Assembly (NCBI GenBank): GCA_029204225.1 | Contig: CM055097.1 | Coordinates: forward strand, 70,928,252 to 70,992,251 | DNA length: 64,000 nt | Origin: Diphasiastrum complanatum | Lineage: Eukaryota > Streptophyta > Lycopodiopsida > Lycopodiales > Lycopodiaceae | Direction: 5' to 3' | In this document: one piece after another, positions 1-12,021 of the stretch | How the letters are laid out: every line of letters begins with the position of its first letter | Position numbering within the stretch: position 1 is the first letter of the stretch | Notes under the pieces: model-generated | What the model saw: only the letters and a program-made list of their open reading frames with translations | What the model was told of the DNA's origin: nothing | Databases searched by the model: none | Translations under genes and position numbers: made by a program

Positions 1-1284
1 TTTTACATTTTTATGTACATATCTCAATCACACGTGTGTGGAGCATGTTCCACGTGTGAATAGTAGGCCTAATTGCATTAGATCATTTATGTCATAAATT
101 AGCTTGTTTCATAAAGCAATGTGAAAGTAGGCAAAAGCTAGTCAAGTACAAGCATGCCAAGTGTCATCATGGGGTACCTACATCTACTACTTTATTGTAT
201 ATATCTTTATGATGATTAGGCATAGGCAAAAAGACATCCATCTCACGTCTTATAAGGTGTTGACACATTTGTATAGACCAAATTGACCAAGAAATAAAGG
301 CTATCCAGTCTTCCATTCTTTTTGTTTGAAACGTATTTTGAATATTAGAGCTTATTACTCTAACTGATGAAATATGAGTGCAGGTATCATTACCTGAAGA
401 CAAGAAATGAAATTGTAGATCAATGCTAACAGTTTGATATGCAGGTTAGAATCTAATGATGAACCATTATATGGTATGACTCCTAACCTTTTCTTAAGGG
501 TATGTGCAGGTATTAAGAAGAGTACTTGAAGAATGAATCTAAAGAAGCTTCTTAAAGCTTAAAGACGGTACCTGAAGAAGGCTCAATTGAGTCTATAAAG
601 ACTGGGAGAAGAAACCAAAGAAATGATCACCCTTTGTGTCACTCTGCACTATGATTGGGGATGGGCAACCCCTAGAAAAAAGGGCCTAGGAATTGATGAA
701 AATTATGCAAGGTAAGATGGACATATACAAAGCCTTTCCCAAGTCATGAAAAACACTTGGGTGAATCCCAATGTTGTAAACAAAGAAATATTCAACTTGA
801 AAGTGGCTTACATTAAATGTTAAGCTACCTACCTTCCATCCTTATCAATATGTAACTTACCTACTTTTCCACATGGCTTGTAAGCCATGAGACACCTAGG
901 AAAATGCGCCCTCCTACTCCACCCCTTTTGCTTTAACTAATTGATAAACACTCTCTCACACCTATAAACCTCACCCTCTCACTTTACTTATCCTAGAGTC
1001 TCCCTTACACTTCTCACACTCATTTTGGACACCTCAGCCACTCCCTAAAGGCTACACATTCCCTATAAAAGTAGTAACTCGCCCCTCTCTCTCATTATTC
1101 ATCTCCCATTCATCTTTGCTTTGCCTCTTGCTTTTGCTTTTATGTGTGTAGGTGCTTGGAAGAAAGCTTGGAGCTATGGCTTGAGGAGGATCTATCAAGC
1201 TTGGGTTGGAACTATTTACACACACACTCTTTCTCTTACCTCTTTCATCTCTCTCTCTCCCTCTCTCTTTTCTAAAATTTTCAC
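1..1284. other. Gene-free AT-rich stretch
   Basis: I see no gene here. There is a pair of CACGTG boxes near the left end. A TATA-like element (CTATAAAAGTAG, about 1062-1073) lies ahead of a CT-rich tract, an arrangement seen in LTRs and in plant promoters. I could not pair this region with a second copy, so its origin is open. Confidence 0.4.
31..56. repeat. Paired CACGTG palindrome module
   Basis: Two CACGTG boxes start 20 bp apart (31 and 51). The same arrangement in the opposite orientation recurs at 25209-25233 (19 bp apart), and a CACATG variant at 16202-16226. CACGTG is the plant G-box core bound by bZIP and bHLH factors. Its place in repeat-rich DNA suggests it belongs to a dispersed element, not to a host promoter. 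Confidence 0.45.
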
Positions 1285-1665
1285 ACCATCCATAAGACTG
1301 ATGGCCATGCATGTCACACCATCCATGACTTGATGGCCATGCATGACACAACATCCATAACTTGATTGCTTTGCATGTCACACCAACTATGACTTGATGG
1401 TTTTGCATGTCACATCATCCATAACTTAATGGTCATGCATGTTTGATCTGGGAGTTGCATGTCTGATTGGAATTTGCATGTCTGATTTGAGAGCTTGCAT
1501 GTCTGATTTGGGAACTCGCATGTATGATTTGAAGCTTGTATGTTGAAACTAGAGCTTGCATGTCATACCATCTCTAGCCTAATGACTTTTCATGTTGGAA
1601 TCGAAGCTTGCATGTCAGATTGGATTTATGCATGTCATGCCTCCTAATGTCGAATACCTATGCAT
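1285..1665. repeat. Degenerate tandem repeat with TTGCATGTC core
   Basis: About 13 degenerate units follow each other. The left half has units of about 38 bp (GCATGTCACACCATCCATGA type). The right half has units of about 25 bp (GCTTGCATGTCTGATTTG type). The shared word is GCATGTC. No coding frame runs through it, so I read it as a decayed minisatellite that changed unit length. Confidence 0.6.
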
Positions 1666-2379
1666 GCTCGTTTCTTCATCAGTAAGCTTTTGCATGTCAT
1701 TAGAAACCACTTTTTTTGGTATAAGATTCTTTGATCCAAAATTTGTTAACTTCTGGTTGATGTAATGATCTAAGAATCCATCTTCCCAAAACCATTGTAT
1801 ATGTATTTGATCTTGCATAATTTGAAAGAAAATCCTTCGGGGGGGAAGGGGTTCCTCATCTTGACCCCTCAGCAAGTCTCTTGAATGATTTTGTGATTGA
1901 ATGTTAAATTTCTTCATTAAGTTTTGAGTTCTTTTACAAGTTCTATTCAACAGTGTTTTGTTGATTTGTTTTTTTTTAAGTCAACTTTTAAAGTCAGGAC
2001 TTTAGAATTAGTAGACCTTCACTTCAAGTTCACAACACATGTCCTAGATTGTAAGGATGTAAAATTGCAAGTGGTGCACCATAATCCAAAATCCTCATCC
2101 TATTGGCTTGTAATGTCCAATCATATTGAGAGGTGCAAATCATGGATTCAATCATGTTTGGACGTCATCACATACTTTATTGAGTAGGAACTCGAGCTAC
2201 CACTATATGGATATGAGCTCTCATTGCACTAAGAAAAAAACACTTTTGAGAGATAGAATGGTTTTTGTGTCCAAATCTCGTGTATTCTCTCTACCCGAGG
2301 GCTCTCGTTCTTTCTCTCTCTACCCGAGAGTAGGATGTTTTCCTCACTCTAAAATCTTGAGTAACACTTTTTTTTTTTC

Positions 2380-2700
2380 ATGAATATGCATGAAACTTCA
2401 TCTTTGCTTATATCTCGAGCGGTGTTTAATTTCCTGCTTTCCATAATAGCCTTAAAGTTGCTGGACGCTTGGGCTTTTTCGGAAGCGGGCGGCCTGTGTG
2501 GTCAGTACTGGATCGTTTATTCAGGCAACGAAGCTCCCCTTCATCAAGCTACGAGCGTGTCCTTGACGGATGATTACTTTTTGTGTACAAGAGCTCTTGC
2601 CAATATCCAAATTTTGTTTGATAGCTTGCTAGAATCCGAGTTGATCAAGAGTGATTTGGTAGTGTGCAAACTCTCATGCATGTAGGTCATGGTAGAGTTC
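2380..2700 (+). other. Unassigned open stretch of higher GC
   Basis: A frame of about 100 codons is open here and its central part is more GC-rich than the surroundings. I do not recognise the product. It lies just upstream of a Gypsy integrase remnant and may be an older insertion or part of that element. No standard retroelement motif is visible. Confidence 0.2.
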
Positions 2701-2711
2701 AAGGTCCTTAA

Positions 2712-3310
2712 ATGCACATTTTTAACATCAGGTACAATTCAACGTCTCACATGTCTACTGGAATGACTCCTTTCTATGCATTGTATGGATGTGAACCGGT
2801 AAAATCAATTGACATGGAATTAGCAGACATAATAGTGGTAGCAATAGCATATGAGTGCAGAATATGCAGAACATTCTCATGGCGAATCAGGATCATATGC
2901 AAGAGGCTGAACAAAAGATGAAATATTATGCCGACAAGCTTTAGTCATTTCGTGAATTCCATGAAGGCGATTATGTGTATTTACTGTCACAACCTTATAG
3001 TCAATCAGTACTGAAGAAAACCCGAAGTGAGAAGTTATCTCCTTGATTTTATGGGCCATTTCAAATCATGACGTGTGGATGCTCAAACAGTGGCTGAAAC
3101 GGCACTAGTAAAAGAAGGGAATTTGGTAGTTGAACAAAGGCATTAGTTGGGTACCGTGATAAAGAGTTATAGAATGGAAAGCGAATACAACAATACCTAA
3201 TTAAATGGAAAGGGCTACCAACTGGAGACAATACATGGGAAGATCATTCCTATATAAAGAGGTGGCATGAAATCTTGGAAAACTGCCAAAGGTCTTATGG
3301 AGAGTGACAT
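2712..3310 (+). pseudogene. Gypsy chromovirus integrase end and chromodomain
   Basis: The frame at 2712 carries the integrase C-terminal signature STGMTPFYALYG, normally just behind the catalytic core of Ty3/Gypsy integrases. After frameshifts and stops a basic linker follows, then a chromodomain at about 3199-3290 with the core QYLIKWKGLP and DNTWED. Chromodomains on integrase define the chromovirus branch of Ty3/Gypsy, where they are thought to target insertion to modified histones. Protease, RT, RNase H and the integrase core are absent, so this is a 3' remnant. Several stops show it is dead. Confidence 0.8.
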
Positions 3311-3356
3311 TTGACGTAAATCTATATGGTCTTCATTTTTGAGGACAAAGATGCTT

Positions 3357-3720
3357 AAGCAAGAGAAGTGTTTCGTAAAGCTATTTAATTAAGTGACCTA
3401 ATCAACCACGCCATATTTGTATTGGTGGGAATTGTAATAATGGTTGGAAGGCCCAAATTAAGGTAATAAGGCCCCAAATTCAATTTGAGGCACCAAGGAC
3501 CGCTATAAATAGAGGAGGTCGTGCTAATTTGGAGGCTATTCTTCTTTTGTCTAATTTGGATTCTATGGGTTTTTAAAGCTTTTTTTGGAGAGCTTTCTTG
3601 ATGGTATTTGTTGTTCAAGTGCATAAAATCACATGAGAACTTTGATCATGCTCTAGATTCAAGCCCTATGTCTTGAATGATCAATGATGATGAATAAATA
3701 TTTCCTACTTTGCCTAATTT
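3357..3720 (+). mobile_element. Probable 3' LTR of the chromovirus remnant
   Basis: It follows the chromodomain and a purine-rich GAGGACAAAG stretch (about 3341-3350) that could be the polypurine tract. A TATA box lies at 3504-3511 (TATAAATA), typical of an LTR U3/R junction. No second LTR copy is in the window, so both ends are approximate. Confidence 0.45.
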
Positions 3721-4026
3721 TATGAAGTTTTGTTACATTTATCTAGTTTCTTGATTTCTTGAAGATTTTATTGGTTTCTTGTTTTTGCTATGCAAATTTG
3801 ATGTTTAAGAATGAATTAGATGTTTTAATACTAAGATTAGCACATGACATTGCTCTTGCATGCTAGTCCTTGGGCACAGATGAATCCATCATTCACTAGA
3901 CATTTAATGTGCGTATATTTATGCATGTAGGGAATGTAACCAATCTTTATAAGCTTTTGAAAATGATACATATATGCCATTTGAAGCTGAGTTAACTAGC
4001 AAGTAAGGTGATGGTAATTATTGTAG

Positions 4027-4612
4027 AGTGGCGATGCAGCTTCATGGGGATGGTGCACGAGCAGCGCTGTTCTGTCTTCCTATGTCACTGAAAGTAATAT
4101 ATGTGTTGCATGTGGATAAGCATGGCATTCTTCAGACGCACGTACCTGCTCAACAAGAATGTACATCAATTGATTGGATCTTGATTGACGGGTTGCAAGG
4201 GGGAAGGTATTATGTTGGGTTCTTGCATCTATATTTACGGTTCATTTTAAGTATAAGGAATATAGACCATATCGTTTTGTTCTATTTTGCAATCAAGCTG
4301 AAATTTTTACTTTGCACCTTTTCTCTTAAAAAGTTTTATGTGTTGATTCTGTCCACTTTTTTTGTTTATAGTGGTTCACAGTTTGATTGGACCACTTTCC
4401 AACCTCCGTTGGTGAAGAATAGCAGACATGGTTGGCTTCTTGCTGGTGGTCTGAAGCCAGAGAATGTGGCTACAGCTATTAGAACACTGAAACCTGATGG
4501 TGTAGATGTTTCTAGTGGAATTGCAGGTCAGGATGGATTAGCTAAAGACCGTGCTTGTATTAGATCTTTCATGGATGCAGTGAACCATTGCAAAAGTCTA
4601 TACACACTGTGA
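4027..4612 (+). CDS. PAI: Phosphoribosylanthranilate isomerase, last two exons
   Basis: PAI (TrpF) converts N-(5'-phosphoribosyl)-anthranilate to carboxyphenylamino-deoxyribulose phosphate in tryptophan synthesis, normally in the plastid. Two exons are visible, 4027(or 4040)-4206 and 4372-4612, around a 165 bp GT-AG intron (4207-4371) whose removal restores the GGSG turn. Recognisable plant PAI motifs are QLHGDGARAAL, DWILIDG, WLLAGGLKPENV and GVDVSSGIAGQDG, covering the C-terminal half of the TIM barrel with its phosphate-binding loops. The frame is open to a TGA at 4610. The N-terminal exons, including the start of the barrel and any transit peptide, are not within 4 kb upstream, where repeats and a chromovirus remnant lie. 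Either the preceding intron is very long, or this is a broken fragment. The lack of stops favours a functional or recently lost gene. Confidence 0.85.
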
Positions 4613-7127
4613 GTCATTTGTTTTGTGTGACGAAATCTGGGTTTCGAATCCCCTACTGACTCAGCATGGTCAGTCACGAGTCGATTCAAATTGATTTGAT
4701 TCATATATTGGATTCTACATTGTTACATGCAAAATGATTTGAAAAAATTGAAAGAGATAGAGTTTTGAGATGTTTTTGGACAAAGGCTCAAAATTTTAAA
4801 AAACAGGCCATGAAACTCTGATTGCAATGTGATATGAGTTGAATCAGAAAACTTCAAATTTCAATTCATTGTTACTGTGAGAAGCAGCTTGCAGTTCCTA
4901 TTAATCAAGTGACAAGAACCGCTTGAAGGGTAGTGATGATGGCAGTATGTTTGACATGGCATACAGTTAAAATACACCTGAGGATATGGTGTATCATTTT
5001 CTAAATGAAATTCGTGGTAAGTTTCTTATTAACCGTTACAAGCTGTTCAATTATCTTGCTTTAATAAATTATTGCAATAGTTTCAATCATGTGAAGCAGT
5101 TTCAAGAGTTTTAAGTGGGAGTGCTTGAAGCTTTCTCCCATGATTTTTGGAAGTACTTGTCACACTCATCAATGAGCTTGTGAACATTTAGTACAATTTT
5201 TTTTGTTGCTCAGTGTGTCCACCAAAATAACGTAGCGGTGTCAGAATATTTCATGATATTGCTATAGGAAAAGGTGAGCCTTTGAAGGCTGAAACATTGT
5301 GAGATGTGTTGCATCAATAATTCTAGTGTTTTGAAGAGAGCTATGAATTTCATGAATAATGCTTTAACCAACATGGTCACCTCTCTGTTGGAAACTAGGT
5401 GTGGCATCCAGTAATGCTATGATTAATCAATCAAGAAGATGAAACTCAGTGTAGTCTAAAGAACATTTTGCATCATTACTTTATCTAGTCCTTTGCAGTC
5501 TCATCCTTTTCTAATTTGTCAATGAATAAGTCTCAATGAAATACATAGCATAATAGTTATGAATTATGGCTACAATATCATTTCTTTTTCTCAATATTAG
5601 TTTATATCGCCTTCCAAGTTAGTTTTCCATCTGGTAAATATTTTTAATCTTTCCTCAATCCTCACCAATTGAAGTATCATTTAATAGCTTGTTTTTCTTA
5701 ATCAATTCTAAGTAGGTGTACCTGAGGCAATGCTATTTCATATCAATATGTGAACGATTTAATCTATAAAGATATAACAAATTCAGTCAAAGTAATCTTA
5801 TATAAGGATAGCATATAGTTTTAAACATAACAATGATCATTGAGCAATAGCATGATTTTTCTCTACCTTTGCACATTGTTGATTCGTTACAAATCTATAA
5901 TTCATTGATCATGAAGCGCTGTGTCATAAAGTACATAAGTAATTATATAACCAAGAGCAATTGCACACCATTCAAATTATTAAATGCTATGCATTTACAT
6001 GGAAACATAAGAAATTCTAAACCTTGATAACTCATTAACGTGCCACAACATTCTATGAACTACATGAAAACAAAAGATTCGGCTAAGCACAAGGATACAT
6101 GAAATTTTGGAATTTCTTCAAGAGATTGATAGGGAAGGATATATACATGTGTAAGATTGATAGTAGTCGGGCTATATTCATTAGCAATTGGTGTGATAAT
6201 TTTTTCATAGACAAATAGATGAGAGCATAAAAATTGGTTGTTATTTTAGAGATATTATGTTTATCGAGGAGTTTACTCATGAGGATTGAAAACTAGAGAA
6301 TGTGTGTTTGAAGGCACATTGTAGGGATATGATAGCAACTTCTTTGGTTGTGGTAGCAGTTGGATGAGAATACTATCCCTATAATGTGCTCACAAACACA
6401 CATTATTGAGCATAATGTGTGTTGCAAAAATAATCCCATATGACACAAGCCTAACGTAGCTTGAATTTGTGGGCCCACAAATAGCTTTGGGCCATGAAGT
6501 GCCCCATTGAACATCATTGGTCTAGAGCTCGAGTATGTGAAACCCACCAACACCTATGGTCCAAGAATTCATGCCACATACGCAAGCTTGGCCTAGTCTG
6601 TGAAAATATGTGGGGGTCCACAAACACGTTCAGGTATTATGTGTGGCTTACAAGAGGGCTACTTACTTTTTAAGGTCTCGTCAGTGATTCCTTTATGAGG
6701 GCTCTATATTTTTAAGATTCCATTTATGAGGGCTTTGAAATTGAGGGTCGCAAATTTCACCTGATCAAGCTTAGTAATTAAAAATGAGATATCATTATTA
6801 TGCCCCAAGTAACTGTGGAATTTGGATCAATTATTTATGTAAGATGTGAGCTATGGTGGTCCTCAAACTTAACATGGACCGGTGATTTATGTACGATTTG
6901 AGTCGATGTGAGTTCAACGTGTGGTCAGAATGCTATAGTCACACGTTTATTATATAAAATCAGCAGCAGCATGATCTGAGGCAACAGGGTGATTCGTGAG
7001 GGAAACATGGGACCCAAGTCAGCACGCGTGAGGGCAACGTGAGGTTAGTGGTCAAGCACGAAGGAACGTGGAAAATGGATTCTAGCTCGATGGGCTGGAA
7101 TCCAAAAAAGATCATTATTTTTTGTTT
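4613..7127. other. Intergenic AT-rich region downstream of PAI
   Basis: No convincing coding frame was found on either strand. The first few hundred bases are presumably the PAI 3' UTR and terminator. A TTTCGAATCCCC word at 4642-4653 resembles a Pol III B box, but no matching A box stands at tRNA spacing. The rest is AT-rich with scattered short open frames that lack recognisable motifs. Confidence 0.5.
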
Positions 7128-7257
7128 GGGAACGCGTTCCCAAACCTGGGAACGTGATGGGAACATGTTCCCACTGCTTCGGGAACGTTCCCTGGTGTTC
7201 CCAACATTCCGTTTTTTCTTTTTTGCTGGGAACGGCGTGGGGTGGGAATGCATTCCC
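7128..7257. repeat. Cluster of perfect GGGAA-TTCCC palindromes
   Basis: Four perfect palindromes sit within 130 bp: GGGAACGCGTTCCC (7128-7141), GGGAACATGTTCCC (7159-7172), GGGAACGTTCCC (7181-7192) and GGGAATGCATTCCC (7244-7257). Further half-sites GGGAAC lie between them. A related palindrome occurs in INO80 intron 2 (52351-52366). The cluster could be a small non-autonomous transposon or a protein-binding array. Confidence 0.75.
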
Positions 7258-7371
7258 TGGTAACTATGCTTGCTTCACACTTATCTTAAGTATTCCATAG
7301 AAGATGGAATAGTGATGAGAAATGGTTAGGCTCTTATTCCAGCTTGTGAGGTGCTGCAAAAGAGGGTCTTT

Positions 7372-7860
7372 CTAGGTGTTTGCAATGGCATCTTCAAGGG
7401 TCTTGCAACCCTCATTCAGCACATGAGGACACAAGTCCTCTCGCAAGCCAAGTATAAACTTGTGGACCTGCGTCCACTTTGGAATGTCCTTGGGAATCTT
7501 CATAAGGATCTTGCAATAACCATCTGCATACATCTGCACAAAAAGCAATCGTTGACAGTATAGGTGCCATGCATCCATTGCCCGCAAATGTTCATGGGGC
7601 AAAATAAACTGAGCACGAAAGACACACTGGAAATTGGCCCAAGTCACCGAGCAATCCGGGGTACGTGATAACTTGCGCCACCACCTATCTGTGACATCAG
7701 TCGATTGGTAAGTAGTCTTTTTAATGTGCCACAACTCAGTAGGCTCAAAATAACTCTCACTTGCTAAACCACTGATCTACAAAAGTGGCAATGCGTTGTT
7801 GGGAGGTGCCCATGTAACGAGGTGGCTTGATATCCTTATCTTCGTGTGTTGAATAAGCTT
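7372..7860 (-). pseudogene. Gypsy gag fragment, antisense
   Basis: The minus-strand frame 7734-7372 reads like the retrotransposon gag (capsid) domain: a WW pair, then TWANFQCVFRAQFILP, the usual TW..F...F...F.P pattern, and a C-terminal LR.DL..HVL helix. Upstream on the same strand (7735-7860), shifted frames give PPRYMGTSQQR and FVDQWF, consistent with the N-terminal gag region. Zinc knuckle and pol are missing. The fragment abuts the LTR element starting at 7939, which may have inserted into it. Confidence 0.65.
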
Positions 7861-7938
7861 GAAACTAAAAGGATAAACATGCATAGCAGCACGAGAAGGT
7901 GAATGATGCATGTAGTGCGACTGAGGCTATGCAGAGGG

Positions 7939-8494
7939 TGTTAGAGCCTTTACTCCCTGTCCCAGTTATTTATAGTTTCCAGAGACACATGTACGTTTTG
8001 TGATTATTGTGATAACTGAAATGGCTAAGTCATCGGCCTGTGGTGACCTTTGTAAGTAAATTGTAAATAAACTGTAATTAGTTGGCATTGGACCTCAAAG
8101 AGTCGTGCTGAGCTTTGGCATAGGGTACTGGGTATTTATTAGGAGTGGCTGGACTGACCTCCTAAAAAGTAGGAGAGTTGACTAGTCAACGAGGACATGT
8201 CATATGCTCACTGGGACATTTGGTCCAATAAATGACACATGTCAGAGTTGAACAGACAAACATGACACGTGTCACATGCTCACTGGGACACTTGGTCCAA
8301 TGTATGAGTGACACATGTCAGCCTACTCACTTGTCTGTGTCAAGGTATTGCCAAGTGACAAGTGTCGACTGTGCATGGAATTGGCCATGTGTCGACGTTA
8401 GGAAAGGTCAGAGTTAAGGGGTGCTTGAGGATTGTGGATAAGTGAGCCTAGAGAGAGGCATTCCTCATCATAATCTATGCAGCAAAGGTTGGGA
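7939..8494 (+). repeat. 5' LTR of the degenerate Gypsy element
   Basis: It starts with TG and aligns with 12022-12583. The alignment resumes at CATGGATCGA (8561-8570) after 66 bp absent from the right copy, so the true LTR may extend to about 8572. Inside are two imperfect ~70 bp repeats (about 8202-8246 and 8272-8322) carrying ACACATGTCAG words, and the perfect palindrome GACACGTGTC near 8261. Confidence 0.8.
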
Positions 8495-10359
8495 GGAGAC
8501 AAGGCAACCAGCTCCACCATGTTTCATGTACTCTGCTGTTTGTACAAGCAGGGAAATCGACATGGATCGATAGAATTTGCAGATTGAAGCCCATAGGACC
8601 AGCGCTGATTGAAGGACAGGAGCCAGAACTAGGCTGTAGGCCAACGCTGCATTGTAGAAGGGATTTGGGCATTATTCAAGTTGGAAAATATGATGATTTG
8701 AGCCCCAAAAAATCTGGTTTGAAGGCTGCAGGACCAGCGCTGACAGCTGGGAGCAAAGAGACTTCGATCTTCACCTCAAATTGTCGCCGAAATCACCCTA
8801 TTAACTTGTGATTGGCTGTGTACTGCTGTGGCATGGTGTAAGGATACCTGATTTCCATGAATTTGATGGTTTTGCAAGGAAAACATGGGCTATTAAAGGC
8901 TGTTCCAGCCATGGCAGACCTGGTGGATGCTTCAAAAGAGGGTTTTGTGAGCAAAAAACACCTGATTACTCTCATTTTAGACCTCAACTTGGGTTGGCAG
9001 GTTTGGAAAGCCATAATTATGGATCCACAGGAGGGTTTCCAGCACCAAATTAACCAGGGTTGAAGAAGTGGCGGCTAAGGTGAATGCTATGGAGGCCATA
9101 TTTCAACAAATTCTTGAACAGTTGAAGACATCAAGATCCTCACAGGAACCGGAAGCGGTATGATTGTTTAAGTGTTTCATTTTGTGGAGGGCTACATTGT
9201 AAAGAAGCAAACTTGTAGCCTCCAAGGAGCAGTTCAGCTAGCTTTGTGTTTGAAACACGGTAATAAGGTTCAGGTGGTTCTTTGGATCTTGGGGTAACCA
9301 GAGACTCAAAACGATTAAAAGTCAATTTGTGCAAAGGCAAGTTTCAGAAGGAGCAGGAGCTTCCGAGGACAAAGGATTGTATGGGCGGTCTAATGTCCAA
9401 AGAGGCCAGTATCCTTCAGCATGACAAGTAGCTATAGCTTCTAGGGACAACGATTGTATGGGCAATCCAATGTTCAGAACAACGATCTTTGTTGCTAATG
9501 TCGCAAGACCAAGGGTGTTCCAAAAGAGAGAGTTTTGCTTTGGTTACTTGGAAGGAATGTCTACGGAATCCAATGCGGACTTCATTCAATTTGCTAGTGA
9601 GACATGCATGAGCACCAGTGGCTATTGAAGAGCTGGAGCAGGATGAACTCTAGGGAAGTACTCTTCATCTTGTGAAAGTGTCGATGATCAGGTAAGGTTG
9701 ATGCTATTTCTTTTGCCACAATTGTTTAAAATGATGCAACACATGTATAAATTTCCAGGTACTTCTTGATTGTTATGACTGGACAATTGTGTGGTATGAA
9801 TGTGTGTTCTACTTGACACTATGTCCTTCCATATTGTATTTGACTCAGATTGAAAGGTTGAATGTGAGCAGACAACCATCCTTGTACCAGTACACAGTCG
9901 TGAGGGCTGATAGAAATGGTAGTTGGGGGAGGGTTCGGGGTTGTGCATATGCCATTATCCATTCAAGTTAGGTTAAGAAGTTGGATATAAAGATAATGTG
10001 TTTGGCATGTTTTGATGTGGTACTTTTTTGGGATATGTTGGCATGTAGTACGGAAACTCTACATCGCTTGGGGTACTCACGCGTGTGAGTTCCAGCATGA
10101 TGGTAGAATCCATTCACTTTGAGGTGAGCCTGATGTGCCTTTAGGATCTTTGATCATGGCAGCTTAGTATGTGGGGGTTCGTTGTAAGCATATGTGTTTT
10201 TGTTTTTGTTTGATATGTTTACTGCTGGTTCCAAAAGTAACATATGGCAAGAACAAGTTGACTTACCTAGGAACCTAGACCAACAGACGGGTCATAATGT
10301 ATGTGTGTGGGCTTATCGATGCTTGAACTCCCCGGGGGCAACGGACGGTATGGGACGCC

Positions 10360-11990
10360 CAATGTTCAAGGAGTTTGTCAAGCTTCGATATCCAATTCCG
10401 CATATTGATGATCTGGTATTATACGGTGCTACTATTTTAGCAAAGTTGTTTGAAAAATGGATATTAGTAACTCAATGTTTATGAACCCCAACAACATGTA
10501 GATGTTGATGAACGATGTACTCTGATTGTTTATGGATGACGTTTTGGTTTACAGTTGTGGTGATGTGTTGCACATAATTCACCTTAGAACTATTTTGTCA
10601 ACTCTGAGGGATAACATCTTGTTTGCTAATGATAATAAAAGATAGCATATTTGGGTATTATCGTGTTAGCTGAAGGCATAAGACCGAATCCAAGGAAAGT
10701 TGTTCTCCTTCCGTGGCCTGTATCTACAGACTTGATGGTATTGAGAGGCTCTCTTGGATTGTTTGGATTTTATTGCAAGGTGTGAAGGGTTGTTCACACA
10801 TGGCTGCACCTTCTTTGACCGATATGCTATAGAATAATAAGTGGACGAAAGTTCAGCAGTGAAGTTTCGACGCTTTGAAACAAGTTGTGGCTGACTTTGT
10901 CACATTGAAGATAGTAGACCCTCAGAAACCATTTGTCATAATAACGGATGCGAGTGATGTCGTCGTTGGGACAATTCTGATGCAAGAGTGTAGGCCAGTG
11001 GCCTTTGTGAGCGAGAAGTTCAACCCTGCTTAGAAGAGTTGTATGCCATTGTCCATGCTTTGAAAGTATGGAGGCATTATTTGTGTGGTGCGGGTTTGTA
11101 TATGCCGACCATGACATTTTTATGTATTTCTGCAATTAGACAAGTGGGCTGAATTGATGCAGGAATTTCACATGGAAATTCGGTACATGAAAGGTATCGA
11201 AAATCATGTGCTTGATGCATTATCTCGTATATTGTATCAGATGTCTTTTGTGGTCATAGAAAATGACCTAATTGCTGAGATCAAATAGATTTAGCAAGAG
11301 GATCCTCATTGTTTATTGCAAGGAAGTTGTGAGAGAGGTAAATCTTGGCCAAGTAGAGTCTCAGAAGGAGAGCTCTGATCTCTTTGCTCACACTTGCCTA
11401 AATTATACCATGGTAGATGGTATAGTTAAAGGAAATGGCAAACTCCCCATTCCAGTTAGTAAAGGGTTGTGTAGGGAGGTTTTGCATTTCTGTTATGATA
11501 GTACTGGTGCTAGTCATTCGGGTGTGGATTGGACCTATAAGATGATCCTATGTAACTTTTGGTGGCCCAATATGGTTTTAGGCCTACTAGTTTTGTTACA
11601 GTGGGAATTCTTCAAAGTGCCTAGTACAGCTGATGTCTAACTCAATGAGTGAAATGCTTGAGTTAGTTGAAAAAACTTAAGACAAGCAATCGTGGTGCTA
11701 GTGAGAGCCGAGTGTGATCGCCAGTAGTATGGGATGTTGGTTATTGTAGGAGGCTTGATTAGGCCAGTTGTCGTCGACAACTCCAGTGTACGGAGATGAG
11801 TCAGTTGTGACTCTATTCAAGAGCAAGTAGAGGAGATCCATGAGCCAACAAGGATATTCGATAGGCGGGAGAAACGTCTATGTAACCGCTTGATCTTTGA
11901 TATTAGTTGCTTGGCATGGAAGACCTCTTGCAGATGCTGCCTGGGAGACCACGCACGGTTTGGGTGCACAATACCCTAGTTTGGTCATCG
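10360..11990 (+). pseudogene. Gypsy pol remnant (RT, RNase H, IN, chromodomain)
   Basis: RT is recognised by LRYPIPHIDDL (about 10382-10414) and by an FMDD catalytic box at 10529-10540 in the place of the usual YxDD. RNase H follows with ITDASD (about 10941-10958) and the ENHVLDALSR end. The integrase zinc-finger region at about 11450-11580 ends in FWWPNM. The integrase catalytic core is missing, and the text jumps to a chromodomain-like end, LVAWHGRPLADAAWE, at about 11904-11955. Many stops and frameshifts make it non-functional. Loss of the core is an internal deletion, since domains on both sides remain. Confidence 0.8.
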
Positions 11991-12021
11991 CGGACGATGT
12001 CTTTTTCTGAGTGAGAAGGGA

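Noticed and set aside
2126-2383. Short + strand frames between 1924 and 2383
   Set aside because: No motif and overlapping frames of equal length; best explained by chance in low-complexity sequence.
4642-4653. TTTCGAATCCCC as a tRNA or SINE B box behind PAI
   Set aside because: No A box at the required spacing and no cloverleaf; the first base deviates from the B box consensus.
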